Of a DNA stretch of 24,063 nt, positions 15,966-22,723 are shown piece by piece; the stretch's first letter is position 1; each line of letters starts with the position of its first letter. The notes under the pieces were generated by a model. It made no database searches. It saw only the letters and a list, made by a program, of their open reading frames with translations, and was not told the DNA's origin. The stretch is from the NCBI GenBank assembly GCA_031290205.1, contig JAITNZ010000228.1, forward strand, positions 1 through 24,063, in the 5' to 3' direction. The stretch comes from Spirochaetaceae bacterium. Its GTDB lineage: Bacteria > Spirochaetota > Spirochaetia > Treponematales > Breznakiellaceae. The translations under genes and the position numbers were made by a program.

Positions 15966-17181
15966 TGCGCGCAGTCCTTATAACCCGCTCAATCTGAGCG
16001 CCGCTCATGCCGGGCCAGAGGGGCAGGGAAACTTCGGCGGAAAAACTTTTCATCGTTTCGGGGAAATCCATATATTGATGATTATACCTTTTTTTGTAAA
16101 AAGGCATAGTATGGAGGGGGATAAAATGAACCGAGACGCCTACTCCCGCTTCCTGCATAGCCCTGCTAAAATCATCGCGGGGGATTGCTTTACTGGTGAG
16201 GCGCAGCGGATAGAGCTGGCGTGCATCGCCCGGTCCTGTCGGCGGGATAAGAAAGCGTTCATCTGTGCCGAATGCTTCATCGTAGGCGGAGGCGATTTTG
16301 TATCGCTCGTCACGAAGCGCATAAGCGCGCCCGAGCTGAACCCTCCCGATAGCAGAGAGGATGTCGCAGAGGTTATATTTATAGCCGGGGGCTACGACTT
16401 CGTAACGCCATGAAGCTTTTTCCCCTGTATACCGGTTCCAAATGGGACGGTCTATTCCATGGAGGCGCATAATCGAAATACGCTTGGCGAGTTCGGCATT
16501 CCGCGTTACCACCATGCCGCCTTCGCCGGTGGTGATAGTCTTTGTCGCGTAAAATGAAAAAACCCCGATATCACCGAGAGTCCCCGCAAAGTATTTTTCT
16601 TCACCATGTCTACATAATGATACATCAGTACCCTTGCTATCTTGCCATGCAGGGAACGCGTGTGCAGAATCTTCAACAATAGAAAGAGAATATTTCTTTG
16701 CAATGTCTGAAATAGCAGACATATCGCAGACGAGTCCGGCGAAGTGAACAGGAATTATCACACGGGGAGAATATTTCACTCCCCTGTGAGGGTAGTCGTT
16801 CCCGCCTTTTTGCAAACGAATAATAGTTTCTTCTAATTTTGCCGGATCCATCAAAAAGGAATCTTTTTGAACATCGACAAAGGCAAGCTCCGCACCCAGA
16901 TAGTGGGCGACCTCCGCGCTTGCCGTAAACGTGTAAGAGGGCACAAGCACCACATCACCCGGTCCCACGCCGAGCGCCTCGAGGGCGAGGTGGAGCCCCG
17001 CCGTCGCCGAATTCACGGCAAGCGCATGAAGCGGCTCGCGGGATAAGAATGCGGCGAATTCCCGCTCGAAAGCGAGCGTTTCTTCGCCGGTGGTAATCCA
17101 CCCGGAACGTAAGACGCGGAGGACTGCCTCTTCTTCCTCTCGAGCGATAAATGGTTTGGCAAACGGGATTACTTCCTGCAT
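15955..17181 (-). CDS. DegT/DnrJ/EryC1/StrS family sugar aminotransferase
   Basis: PLP enzymes of this family aminate nucleotide-linked keto-sugars, or act as dehydratases. Residues 28-31 GWIT, NSATAGLHLAL (57-67), EDSAHAF (170-176, PLP-ring Asp171) and SFYATKTITTGEGGMV with Lys214 as the Schiff-base lysine are all present. Length 408 fits, with a small insertion at 177-200 (DSKGTDVSLCRHGEEKYFAG). It leads an operon with the molybdenum hydroxylase genes, with overlapping stop and start. The ATG at 17181 has no Shine-Dalgarno and lies just after a promoter-like sequence (17191-17219). The sugar substrate is not known; nothing in the GDP-fucose block requires it. Confidence 0.94.
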   Translation of the reverse strand: MQEVIPFAKPFIAREEEEAVLRVLRSGWITTGEETLAFEREFAAFLSREPLHALAVNSATAGLHLALEALGVGPGDVVLVPSYTFTASAEVAHYLGAELAFVDVQKDSFLMDPAKLEETIIRLQKGGNDYPHRGVKYSPRVIIPVHFAGLVCDMSAISDIAKKYSLSIVEDSAHAFPAWQDSKGTDVSLCRHGEEKYFAGTLGDIGVFSFYATKTITTGEGGMVVTRNAELAKRISIMRLHGIDRPIWNRYTGEKASWRYEVVAPGYKYNLCDILSAIGRVQLGRAYALRDERYKIASAYDEAFGTDERFLIPPTGPGDARQLYPLRLTSKAIPRDDFSRAMQEAGVGVSVHFIPLHTMPFYKKRYNHQYMDFPETMKSFSAEVSLPLWPGMSGAQIERVIRTARNVC

Positions 17182-17190
17182 AACAAGCCT

Positions 17191-17219
17191 AGTCTACCCG
17201 ATTGTTACAATCTATTCAA
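17191..17219 (-). promoter_or_regulatory. Promoter candidate for the DegT operon, nearly leaderless
   Basis: On the minus strand, TTGAAT, 17 bases, then TAGACT. Only nine bases separate the -10 from the ATG, so the transcript would start about at the start codon, which agrees with the absence of a ribosome site. The spacer contains GATTG-TAA-CAATC, a small palindrome. Confidence 0.5.
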
Positions 17220-17237
17220 GGTCAATGATTTTTTTCG

Positions 17238-17306
17238 GGGCGAGCGCATTAAGATCTGTGTTAATCTGTGTTAATCTTGTGGACCTACTTCTTCAGTACT
17301 TTCAAA
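17238..17306 (+). repeat. Shortened copy of the GGGCGAGCGCATTAA element
   Basis: GGGCGAGCGCATTAA is followed directly by GATCTGTGTTAATCTGTG, TTAATCTTGTGGAC, then CTACTTCTTCAG...TTTCAAAT. This matches the left end and the right half of the CACAGAT hairpin of the element at 12253, with about 60 bases missing between. No matching inverted end is nearby. Confidence 0.75.
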
Positions 17307-17490
17307 TACAGATAATATTTCTCTACTCTGTGCAATATAATAGACAGGCTGATTGTGAATTTGGATTGAATACAAAATATAACTGTGGGGAGAATATTTC
17401 TCTCTATATGCTGTTCGCGCACATTCGTGGACGGTTGCAGTGCCACCGAGGAGCGGGGGAGTATACGCCCAGATTGATGAAAAAAGTGCC

Positions 17491-17555
17491 TCTCACGGAG
17501 GCAGGGAGCGCGCAGAGCGATTTTTTTACTCCGTGCCTTCTGTGCCTCCGTGAGA
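17491..17555. repeat. CGGAGGCA-type hairpin
   Basis: TCTCACGGAGGCA (17491-17503) pairs perfectly with TGCCTCCGTGAGA (17543-17555). The right arm is part of a short-period run (CTCCGTGCCTTCTGTGCCTCCGTG). Probably one more member of the same class as the CACAGAT hairpins. Confidence 0.75.
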
Positions 17556-17579
17556 CCATTAGAAAAAGAAAGAAGAATT

Positions 17580-17609
17580 TAACCGCGGACGGCGCGGACT
17601 TTCGCGGAC
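17580..17609. repeat. AACCGCGGAC-type short-period repeat
   Basis: AACCGCGGAC, GGCGCGGAC, TTTCGCGGAC in succession, a decamer-like period. It resembles AACCGCGAACGGCACGAACC inside the element at 20405-20595. No complementary arm was found close by. Confidence 0.5.
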
Positions 17610-17742
17610 AAGAGGAGAATGCTGACAAGCTACACACAGGGGGTGCTCATTATGCCGATAACGGCGGGAAACGCGCCGCCCAGCCAGCTCGTCCGGGAAG
17701 CCCTCCCCGCTTGGGCTCAGAGGGCTTTTCTCTAACACGTAG

Positions 17743-17898
17743 CCGGGCGGGCGGGGAAGCCTCGCCGAAAAAATTCGCTGGTAGCAACTATGCAGAAAAC
17801 AATCCCAAGCTACTGCTTGGGACGAGGATACGGCACCCAACAAATGCCGCCGTAGGCGAGGGCGCCTGTTTTTCGGTGAGGGTTCCCCGCCCGCCCGG
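17743..17898. mobile_element. 156-bp palindromic element with 30-bp ends
   Basis: Arms 17743-17772 and 17869-17898 are inverted repeats of 30 bases with two mismatches (begin CCGGGCGGGCGGGGAA). The interior has CCCAAG-CTACTG-CTTGGG as a second hairpin. There is no reading frame. Adjacent hairpins flank it: AAGCCCTC...GAGGGCTT (17707-17728) before it and GCGATT-AAAA-TCGC within a longer stem after it (17899-17927). No target duplication was seen. Confidence 0.75.
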
Positions 17899-17954
17899 TC
17901 CCCGCGATTAAAAATCGCGAGGGACAGCACAAACGGGGAGTTGCTGAAGGGGTA

Positions 17955-17983
17955 TTGACAGATTTTTGCTTTTCGTCTATGGT
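17955..17983 (+). promoter_or_regulatory. Promoter for the DUF2158-like gene
   Basis: TTGACA (17955-17960), exactly 17 bases, then TATGGT (17978-17983). The start codon follows 20 bases later with AGGAG in between. The preceding GCTGAAGG and the T-rich spacer are shared with the -35 region before rplM (18485-18510). Confidence 0.8.
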
Positions 17984-18003
17984 GATTGATATAGGAGAAT
18001 TAT

Positions 18004-18264
18004 ATGAGCGTACGAGCAACAAACTCACTTATCGCGGACTTGGTAACGGCAGTTGGCATTCCCAATAGTCCTAAGATGGTAGTGCTTTCTGTGAATGAAG
18101 AAGCAAAACAGGTAACAACTGTGTGGTTTTCTTCTTCAAACAAAGCGCAAACTGCGGTATTTCCGGCGGGTGCCCTTAATAGGGTTGACGTGGCGACGGC
18201 TTCTGCCGCTAGGAAACCCGCTGCGGGCGGTCCGAAACGGATTCAGAACGCAAAAAAGAAATGA
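18004..18264 (+). CDS. Small basic protein resembling DUF2158 (YodC-like)
   Basis: 86 residues. The core NSPKMVVLSVNE...TTVWFSSSNKAQTAVFPAGAL fits the pattern of DUF2158 (PF09926) proteins, in which a GGPxMTV strand is followed by a VWF strand and an FPxxxL end. The family function is unknown. The C-terminal 20 residues are rich in Ala, Lys and Arg, ending KRIQNAKKK, which suggests nucleic-acid or acidic-partner contact. Strong promoter and AGGAG; followed by a terminator-like hairpin, so it is a single-gene unit. The ORF is real; the family call is moderate. Confidence 0.75.
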   Translation: MSVRATNSLIADLVTAVGIPNSPKMVVLSVNEEAKQVTTVWFSSSNKAQTAVFPAGALNRVDVATASAARKPAAGGPKRIQNAKKK

Positions 18265-18271
18265 ACGGAAT

Positions 18272-18312
18272 AATAGCGGGTAGAGAATAACATCATTCGC
18301 CACCCGTTATTT
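18272..18312 (+). terminator. Terminator-like hairpin after the DUF2158-like gene
   Basis: AATAGCGGGT pairs with ACCCGTTATT across a 20-base loop, with one G-T pair, followed by TTACTG rather than a strong T run. Moderate. Confidence 0.45.
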
Positions 18313-18329
18313 ACTGCTTATTTCATCTA

Positions 18330-18403
18330 CGGGCAATAGCGCAGCTGGTTAGCGTACAAGTCTGGGGGACTTGGGGTCCCCGGTTCGAATCCGGGTTGCC
18401 CGA
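18330..18403 (+). tRNA. tRNA-Pro (anticodon GGG)
   Basis: A full cloverleaf: acceptor CGGGCAA/TTGCCCG, D stem GCGC/GCGT with loop AGCTGGTTA, anticodon stem CAAGT/ACTTG around CTGGGGG (anticodon GGG), and T arm CCCGG-TTCGAAT-CCGGG. The discriminator is A and CCA is not encoded. The leading C1-G72 pair is typical of bacterial tRNA-Pro. It reads codons CCC and CCU. A strong hairpin follows within 25 bases. Confidence 0.97.
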
Positions 18404-18425
18404 CTAAAGGATTTTCAGTGGTAAG

Positions 18426-18464
18426 ACGAGGCTAGCTCCTCGTAACATAAGGAGTTAGCCTCGT
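18426..18464 (+). terminator. Rho-independent terminator after tRNA-Pro
   Basis: ACGAGGCTAGCTCCT pairs with AGGAGTTAGCCTCGT (15 bp with one G-T) around a 9-base loop, followed by GCTTTTG. Confidence 0.7.
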
Positions 18465-18493
18465 GCTTTTGCCGAGTACACCCGCTGAAGGTA

Positions 18494-18527
18494 TTGACAC
18501 TTTTTTTGTTTTGTGAAAAACTAAGGT
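18494..18527 (+). promoter_or_regulatory. Likely rplM promoter, -35 clear, -10 doubtful
   Basis: GCTGAAGGTATTGACA ending at 18499 closely matches the sequence before the DUF2158-like gene. At 17 bases there is only AAAACT; a TAAGGT lies at 22. The palindromic element at 18531 starts directly after this, so the native promoter may have been altered by insertion. Confidence 0.45.
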
Positions 18528-18530
18528 CTA

Positions 18531-18688
18531 AGGCACCGCTGATTAGCTCATGCGTGGCAACCTTGCACCGCCTTTGCCCGTATTTTTTTGCCCAAATGCT
18601 CGACATAACATGTAGTCTTGCGCTTTTGGACTTCAAACTGAGGGCAAATTCGGCACAATCTTGTCCGCCCTGCGTTTTTCGACAGTGC
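18531..18688. mobile_element. Small palindromic element (family A, copy 2) before rplM
   Basis: Colinear with the element at 11926-12088: CTCATGCGTGGCAACCTTGC, then CCGCCTTTGCCCG, then TTCAAACTGAGGGCAAATTC and GGCACAATCTTGTCC. The ends have diverged: AGGCACCGCTGATTAGC on the left and GTTTTTCGACAGTGCT on the right. It lies between the rplM -35 and its ribosome site, so the rplM mRNA would carry the hairpin or start after it. Confidence 0.75.
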
Positions 18689-18704
18689 TCATAAGGAAAA
18701 ATAT

Positions 18705-19133
18705 ATGAAAACGGTTTTTGTTAAACCTGCCGAAGTGCGGCGGGAATGGTTCTTGATTGATGCAAACGGTAAGGCGCTTGGTCGACTCGCGGCAAAGGCG
18801 GCAAGTATCGTCCGCGGTAAAGAAAAAGCGGTATTTGCCCCCCATCAGGAAGTCGGCGATTTTGTCGTCGTTATCAATGCAGGAAAGATCACGGTAAGCG
18901 GTAGAAAAGAGCAGGACAAGCTCTATCACCATCATACCGGTTACCCCGGCGCCCTTAAAACAGAGAATTACGCGAGCCTCGCCGCCCGCCGCCCGACAGT
19001 CCCACTCGAAAAGGCTATTCACGGGATGTTGCCAAAGGGACCATTGGGGCGTAAGCTCATAAAAAATGTCAAAATATATGCCGGGGCAGAACATCCGCAT
19101 AAAGCGCAAAATCCCCAGCCTATCGGCATCTAG
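18705..19133 (+). CDS. rplM: 50S ribosomal protein L13
   Basis: 142 residues. WFLIDANGKALGRLAAKAA, YHHHTGYPG and MLPKGPLGRKLIKNVKIYAG are diagnostic for L13, which binds 23S rRNA early in large-subunit assembly. AAGGA precedes the ATG. rpsI follows, as in most bacteria, but 195 bases away because a repeat has expanded the gap. Confidence 0.99.
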   Translation: MKTVFVKPAEVRREWFLIDANGKALGRLAAKAASIVRGKEKAVFAPHQEVGDFVVVINAGKITVSGRKEQDKLYHHHTGYPGALKTENYASLAARRPTVPLEKAIHGMLPKGPLGRKLIKNVKIYAGAEHPHKAQNPQPIGI

Positions 19134-19136
19134 CGC

Positions 19137-19310
19137 CACAGGCGTTTCCTGCCTTCCGTTTGGTAAGAGAATGGGGGGGGATACGGGTGAATTTTATTAA
19201 GAGCTGTCCGAGACATTGTATAGAAAGGCGTCGAGGACGCATTCAGCCTTCCGTTCAATAAGAAAAAGGGGGGTATGGTAGGAATGATTTTTTTGAGGCG
19301 TCTAAGACGC
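19137..19310. repeat. Repeat units between rplM and rpsI
   Basis: Two units resemble the 66-bp family: CTGCCTTCCGTTTGGTAAGAG then AATG and eight G (19148-19180), and CAGCCTTCCGTTCAATAAGA then AAAA and six G (19243-19273). The second is preceded by GCGTC-GAG-GACGC (19228-19240), and a similar GCGTC-TAA-GACGC (19298-19310) follows. The usual L13-S9 gap is much shorter. Confidence 0.65.
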
Positions 19311-19328
19311 TTATAGGAGCTGTTATTG

Positions 19329-19718
19329 ATGAAAAATATTGGAATTGGAACAGGAAGACGAAAAACGGCGGTTGCCCGTGTCTATCTGCGTGAGGGAAAC
19401 GGTAAAATCACGGTAAACGGCAAAGAGCTGTCCGAGTATTTCGGGCAGTCGGAGCATGTCTATATAGTCCGCCAGCCGCTCTTGGTCACATCCAACGAAC
19501 AGAAGTTTGATGTGCTGATCAACCTCTACGGCGGCGGCATCAACGGGCAGGCGGGTGCGTGCAGACATGGTTTGTCCCGCGCGCTTTGCCAATACGACCA
19601 GGAAAATTACGCCAGCCTCCGCGCTAACGGCTTCCTTACCCGCGATAGCCGCATGGTCGAGCGTAAAAAGTATGGTCAACGCGGAGCGCGTAGACGTTTC
19701 CAGTTCTCGAAACGCTAA
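19329..19718 (+). CDS. rpsI: 30S ribosomal protein S9
   Basis: 129 residues from the ATG at 19329, which has AGGAG nine bases upstream; a TTG one codon earlier is less likely. GTGRRKTAVARVYL, NGKELSEYF, GGGINGQAGACRHGLSRAL and the basic tail ending RRRFQFSKR are diagnostic. S9 reaches the P-site tRNA with its C-terminal Lys-Arg, which is intact here. Confidence 0.99.
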   Translation: MKNIGIGTGRRKTAVARVYLREGNGKITVNGKELSEYFGQSEHVYIVRQPLLVTSNEQKFDVLINLYGGGINGQAGACRHGLSRALCQYDQENYASLRANGFLTRDSRMVERKKYGQRGARRRFQFSKR

Positions 19719-19730
19719 GGCACGCCCCCG

Positions 19731-20156
19731 TTGGTCAACAAAGACGACCCCGATGAGGCGGAAAGTACCGCTTCCCGCCTCATCTTTCGCGCCGAACAGT
19801 CGTGTTCAGGGCTTCTCACAAAGCTCCGTGCGCGCGGCTATACCAAAGCCGCCGCGACAAGCGCCGTTGAAAAGCTCATAGAACAGAACTTAGTAGATGA
19901 TGAACGCTTTGCCCGTATGTGGCTTTCTGCGCGCCTCAGAAAGAGAAAAGTGGAAAGCCCCCGCATCTTACAAGTGCGACTGCACGCAAAAGGCATCCCC
20001 TCAACAATAGCCGCTTCTGCACTGGAGACCGTCCTTGACAGAGATACCGAACTCGATCTTCTCAGAAAATATATCGCTCAATCGCCAGAAACACCCACCA
20101 AAGATAAGCTCCGCCGCGAAGGTTTTTCTCTCGAAGCAATTGCGGAAAGTGAATAA
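19731..20156 (+). CDS. recX: Regulatory protein RecX
   Basis: RecX binds RecA filaments and limits recombinase activity. 141 residues: AEQSCSGLLTKLRARGYTKAA, LVDDERFARMWLSARLRKRK (the signature DxxRFA) and the three-helix repeats to the end. The start is the TTG at 19731, in the same frame as rpsI with only four codons between the rpsI TAA and this TTG. There is no clear ribosome site, so it probably relies on re-initiation after rpsI. Slightly short compared with typical RecX (about 150-200 aa). No recA in the window. Confidence 0.93.
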   Translation: MVNKDDPDEAESTASRLIFRAEQSCSGLLTKLRARGYTKAAATSAVEKLIEQNLVDDERFARMWLSARLRKRKVESPRILQVRLHAKGIPSTIAASALETVLDRDTELDLLRKYIAQSPETPTKDKLRREGFSLEAIAESE

Positions 20157-20182
20157 AAAATCCCCGCCCCGCTTGGGCTGAA

Positions 20183-20207
20183 GGCGCATTTTAGAAAAAT
20201 GCTGCGC
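20183..20207 (+). terminator. Hairpin after recX, possible terminator
   Basis: GGCGCATTTT pairs with AAAAATG(C)TGCGCC about 27 bases after the recX stop. No T tail follows, so the role is uncertain. The next 130 bases (to 20337) show nothing else apart from a CACTCCA/TGGAGTG hairpin at 20312-20338. Confidence 0.35.
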
Positions 20208-20337
20208 CGCTCCCTCGGAAGCGAACACCGTTATCACGCGGATGTCATGGGAAACACATGGGGAAGGCTTTCTCAGATACGCGGCACACGCGCACCATGC
20301 TCCTTGCCGTGCACTCCACTGTAGGGCTTTCTGGAGT

Positions 20338-20392
20338 GAAAATCTGTGTTTATCTGTGTCCCCCTGTGGACGAATTATTAATGCGCTCGCCC
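20338..20392 (-). repeat. Inverted, truncated copy of the GGGCGAGCGCATTAA element
   Basis: Read on the minus strand: GGGCGAGCGCATTAATAATT, then CGTCCACAGGGGGACACAG, ATAAACACAGATTTTC. This follows the left end of the element at 12253 base for base with few changes, including the CACTCC that follows in both. It stops homology within about 60 bases. Confidence 0.75.
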
Positions 20393-20404
20393 CGAGAAGA
20401 TTGC

Positions 20405-20595
20405 CAGCAATTACGAATTCGAAAATTAACCGCGAACGGCACGAACCACACGAACAAATTGAGCACAATTCTCACGATTTCTGCCTTGTTTATCACATTA
20501 TTCATATTCTTTTTTGTCTTCCGTTCGTGTTGTTCGTGAGTTTCGTGGTTAAAATTTTCTTAATTCCTCATTCGTGGTTGAATTCGGAACTGCTG
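20405..20595. mobile_element. 191-bp inverted-repeat element with 9-bp target duplication
   Basis: Left end CAGCAATTACGAATTC, right end GAATTCGGAACTGCTG (reverse complement CAGCAGTTCCGAATTC, two mismatches). The perfect direct repeat GAAGATTGC lies at 20396-20404 and 20596-20604. Inside is a long stem: TTAACCGCGAACGGCACGAA... against ...TTCGTGAGTTTCGTGGTTAA. There is no reading frame. The ends match the element at 23206-23331. It lies 45 bases before the TPR gene. Confidence 0.9.
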
Positions 20596-20649
20596 GAAGA
20601 TTGCAGGGTGCCCTAGAAAGTACTGATTATTTCTGGTAGGATGTTGGGG

Positions 20650-22689
20650 ATGCGTGGCGTTTTTGTTGTCAGTTTCATTTTATTTTCGGTGCAGCTTTTT
20701 CCGCAGGCGGGGCGTTCTGCGCAGGGGCTTTATGAGCAGGGGCAATCGGCGATGGCTGAGGAGGATTGGTATCAGGCGGCGGAAGATTTTCTGGAATGCC
20801 TCAAGCTGAATCCGGCGCACCGCGAGGCGAGCCATGCATTGGCGGAAAGTTACTACGAGCTTGGCGAGTATGACCAAGCGCTCAACTGGGCGCGAAAAGC
20901 GCGTCAGCTTGCCCGCCTCAATATCGAGACACAGAATCTTGAAGCGTTTATCCTCGCCGCGCTGGGGCGTTTTGACGAGGCGGGCGCGATTGTCAAAGAT
21001 GTGCTTGCGCGCCAGCCTTACAACCGCGAGGCGCTCTTTGTCGCGGCGGAGTTGGATATAGCGCAGGGCAGGTCGGGGGATGCCGCCGCCCGCTACAAAA
21101 ACGCAGTGCGCCTCTATCCTGACGACCGCAGGCTGTTGCTTTCGCTCGCGCTCGTGCTGGGTTCTCTTGGCGAATGGGCGCAAGCGGCTTCCTACATCGA
21201 GCGCGCGCAAATCGAGCATCCCGAAGATTTTCGCGTGTTTTACTATTCCGCCTATCTTGAAGCGCGGGCTGAAAAAATCACGCAAGCGATTCGGGATGCC
21301 GAGCGCGCACTTTTGCTGAAGGGGGATTTTGCTCCCGCACGGAAGCTCCTGGGCAGCTTACGCTATCGGAACGGTGATTTTGCCGAGGCGCTCCGCCTGG
21401 CTGACGAGGCTATCAACGCCCGCCGCGCTGATATTTCCGCATGGTTCCTCAAGGGGATGGCGCTCGTGCGCCTCGGACGTGAGGGAGATGCCCGCACAAC
21501 GCTTGAACAGGCTCTTGCCATTGACCCGAATGATGAATTTGTTCGCGCTGCCTTCGAAAAGCTCCTCATCGCCGGCACCGCGCCGGAGGATTCGCGGCGG
21601 AAGAAGTGGGCGGATTATCATTTTACCCGTGCGGTCAGTTACAAAGCCCGCTTTCAGAGTGAGCAGGCGCTCTTTGAATACCGGCGTGCTCTCCGCATCA
21701 ACCCCTATGCCGACGAGCGGGCGGCTTATGCGGAGCTGCTCAAGCAGCAGGGCAGCCGCGAACTCTACCTCGAAGAACTCCTCTTTTTGCAGGACATGGG
21801 GAAGGGCACCCGCGCCGTGAATGACGCGCTTGAAACCTACAACGCGCTGCTTTCAGGCTCACTCAAACGCGTCTGGAACGTGAAACTCGAAGAGAGGAAG
21901 CGCCACTGGCATATTGCCGTATTTTCCGCCGCGTCGCAGTCGGCGTTCTTTCATACCGCCGCTTCGTCGGTCGCCGCCGCTTACCTCAAGGATATTCTTT
22001 CCCACGACCGCAACATCAGCGTGATGAATCTTGAAACCCACCAAGCCTCATTTTCCGCCGCGTTCAGGAATGCGCGGGAGGCTGCCGATTGGGACGGCGC
22101 GCGTTGCGATTATTTTATGATCATCTCGACCGCCGAAAACGAGCGCGAGCTTTCGCTGAAAGCCGAGCTTTATGTCACGCGGACGGGGGCAAAAGCCGCC
22201 GAATGGAGTATCGCGCGGGCGGGGCAGGACCGGCTAAGGAACGCAAGTCTTAGTCTTGTGCAGCAGCTTGATGCGGCACTCCCGTTCCGCGCCGCGCTTC
22301 TCCGGCGTGAGGCGGACACAGGGCTCATCGACAAAGGAAGACTCGACGGCGTCAAAGCCGACAGCGTTGCAGCCGGCGACAGCGAAGCCGGAGCTGTCTA
22401 CGACATCGTGCGGAAGGGGAGGCTCGAACTGAAAAGCGATGCCTTGGGCTATAAATACCAGCCTTCCGACATAGCCGGCAGCTTTTCGGTGCGACAACTT
22501 GACGAGGAGGTTTCCGTCGGAACCCTTACGCGGCGCGGCTTTTTCGACACGATTGCCGTAGGCGACGAGATTATTCTGCAAGCGCCGCCCGAGGGTGCCA
22601 CGGGCACCGGCGCCGAGGCGGCTCGAACTCAGAAGACAGAGCCCTCCGCCGACCCCGAACTACGCGCACTACTGTTGCAGTTGCGGTGA
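20650..22689 (+). CDS. Secreted TPR-repeat protein
   Basis: From the ATG at 20650 the protein is 679 residues. I chose this start over the ATG at 20641 because the only ribosome-like site (GGTAGG, ending at 20640) is nine bases before it. A signal peptide (MRGVFVVSFILFSVQLFPQAG) points to export. Residues about 25-310 are TPR units with the usual A, G, Y and P positions (such as AMAEEDWYQAAEDFLECLKL and YRNGDFAEALRLADEAI), and one more pair lies at about 320-385. The C-terminal 270 residues are not TPR: HIAVFSAASQSAFFHTAASS begins an alpha/beta domain and GLIDKGRLDGVKADS...IAVGDEIIL resembles a FlgT/Rcc-like small barrel. Probably a periplasmic scaffold. GC-rich and well adapted in codon use. 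Confidence 0.85.
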   Translation: MRGVFVVSFILFSVQLFPQAGRSAQGLYEQGQSAMAEEDWYQAAEDFLECLKLNPAHREASHALAESYYELGEYDQALNWARKARQLARLNIETQNLEAFILAALGRFDEAGAIVKDVLARQPYNREALFVAAELDIAQGRSGDAAARYKNAVRLYPDDRRLLLSLALVLGSLGEWAQAASYIERAQIEHPEDFRVFYYSAYLEARAEKITQAIRDAERALLLKGDFAPARKLLGSLRYRNGDFAEALRLADEAINARRADISAWFLKGMALVRLGREGDARTTLEQALAIDPNDEFVRAAFEKLLIAGTAPEDSRRKKWADYHFTRAVSYKARFQSEQALFEYRRALRINPYADERAAYAELLKQQGSRELYLEELLFLQDMGKGTRAVNDALETYNALLSGSLKRVWNVKLEERKRHWHIAVFSAASQSAFFHTAASSVAAAYLKDILSHDRNISVMNLETHQASFSAAFRNAREAADWDGARCDYFMIISTAENERELSLKAELYVTRTGAKAAEWSIARAGQDRLRNASLSLVQQLDAALPFRAALLRREADTGLIDKGRLDGVKADSVAAGDSEAGAVYDIVRKGRLELKSDALGYKYQPSDIAGSFSVRQLDEEVSVGTLTRRGFFDTIAVGDEIILQAPPEGATGTGAEAARTQKTEPSADPELRALLLQLR

Positions 22690-22723
22690 GTAGAGTGGGG
22701 TAGGGGAGTGGGAGCAAGGGGGA

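Noticed and set aside
15847..16413. Plus-strand 188-codon frame
   Set aside because: Antisense shadow of the DegT gene, whose motifs are clear on the other strand.
17090..17911. Plus-strand 273-codon frame
   Set aside because: Begins antisense to the DegT gene and runs through intergenic palindromes; no coding character or family.
19199..19440. AAGAGCTGTCCGAG present in the rplM-rpsI gap and again inside rpsI
   Set aside because: A 14-base match without extension on either side; in rpsI it encodes the conserved ELSE segment. Probably chance, although a short local copy cannot be excluded.
17238..20392. A 3.2-kb composite transposon bounded by inverted GGGCGAGCGCATTAA ends around tRNA-Pro, rplM, rpsI and recX
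   Set aside because: The enclosed genes are core genes in normal order and no target duplication is seen; two independent partial copies are the simpler explanation.
20242..20616. Overlapping plus-strand frames of 93-124 codons before the TPR gene
   Set aside because: They lie across two repeat elements and have no ribosome site.
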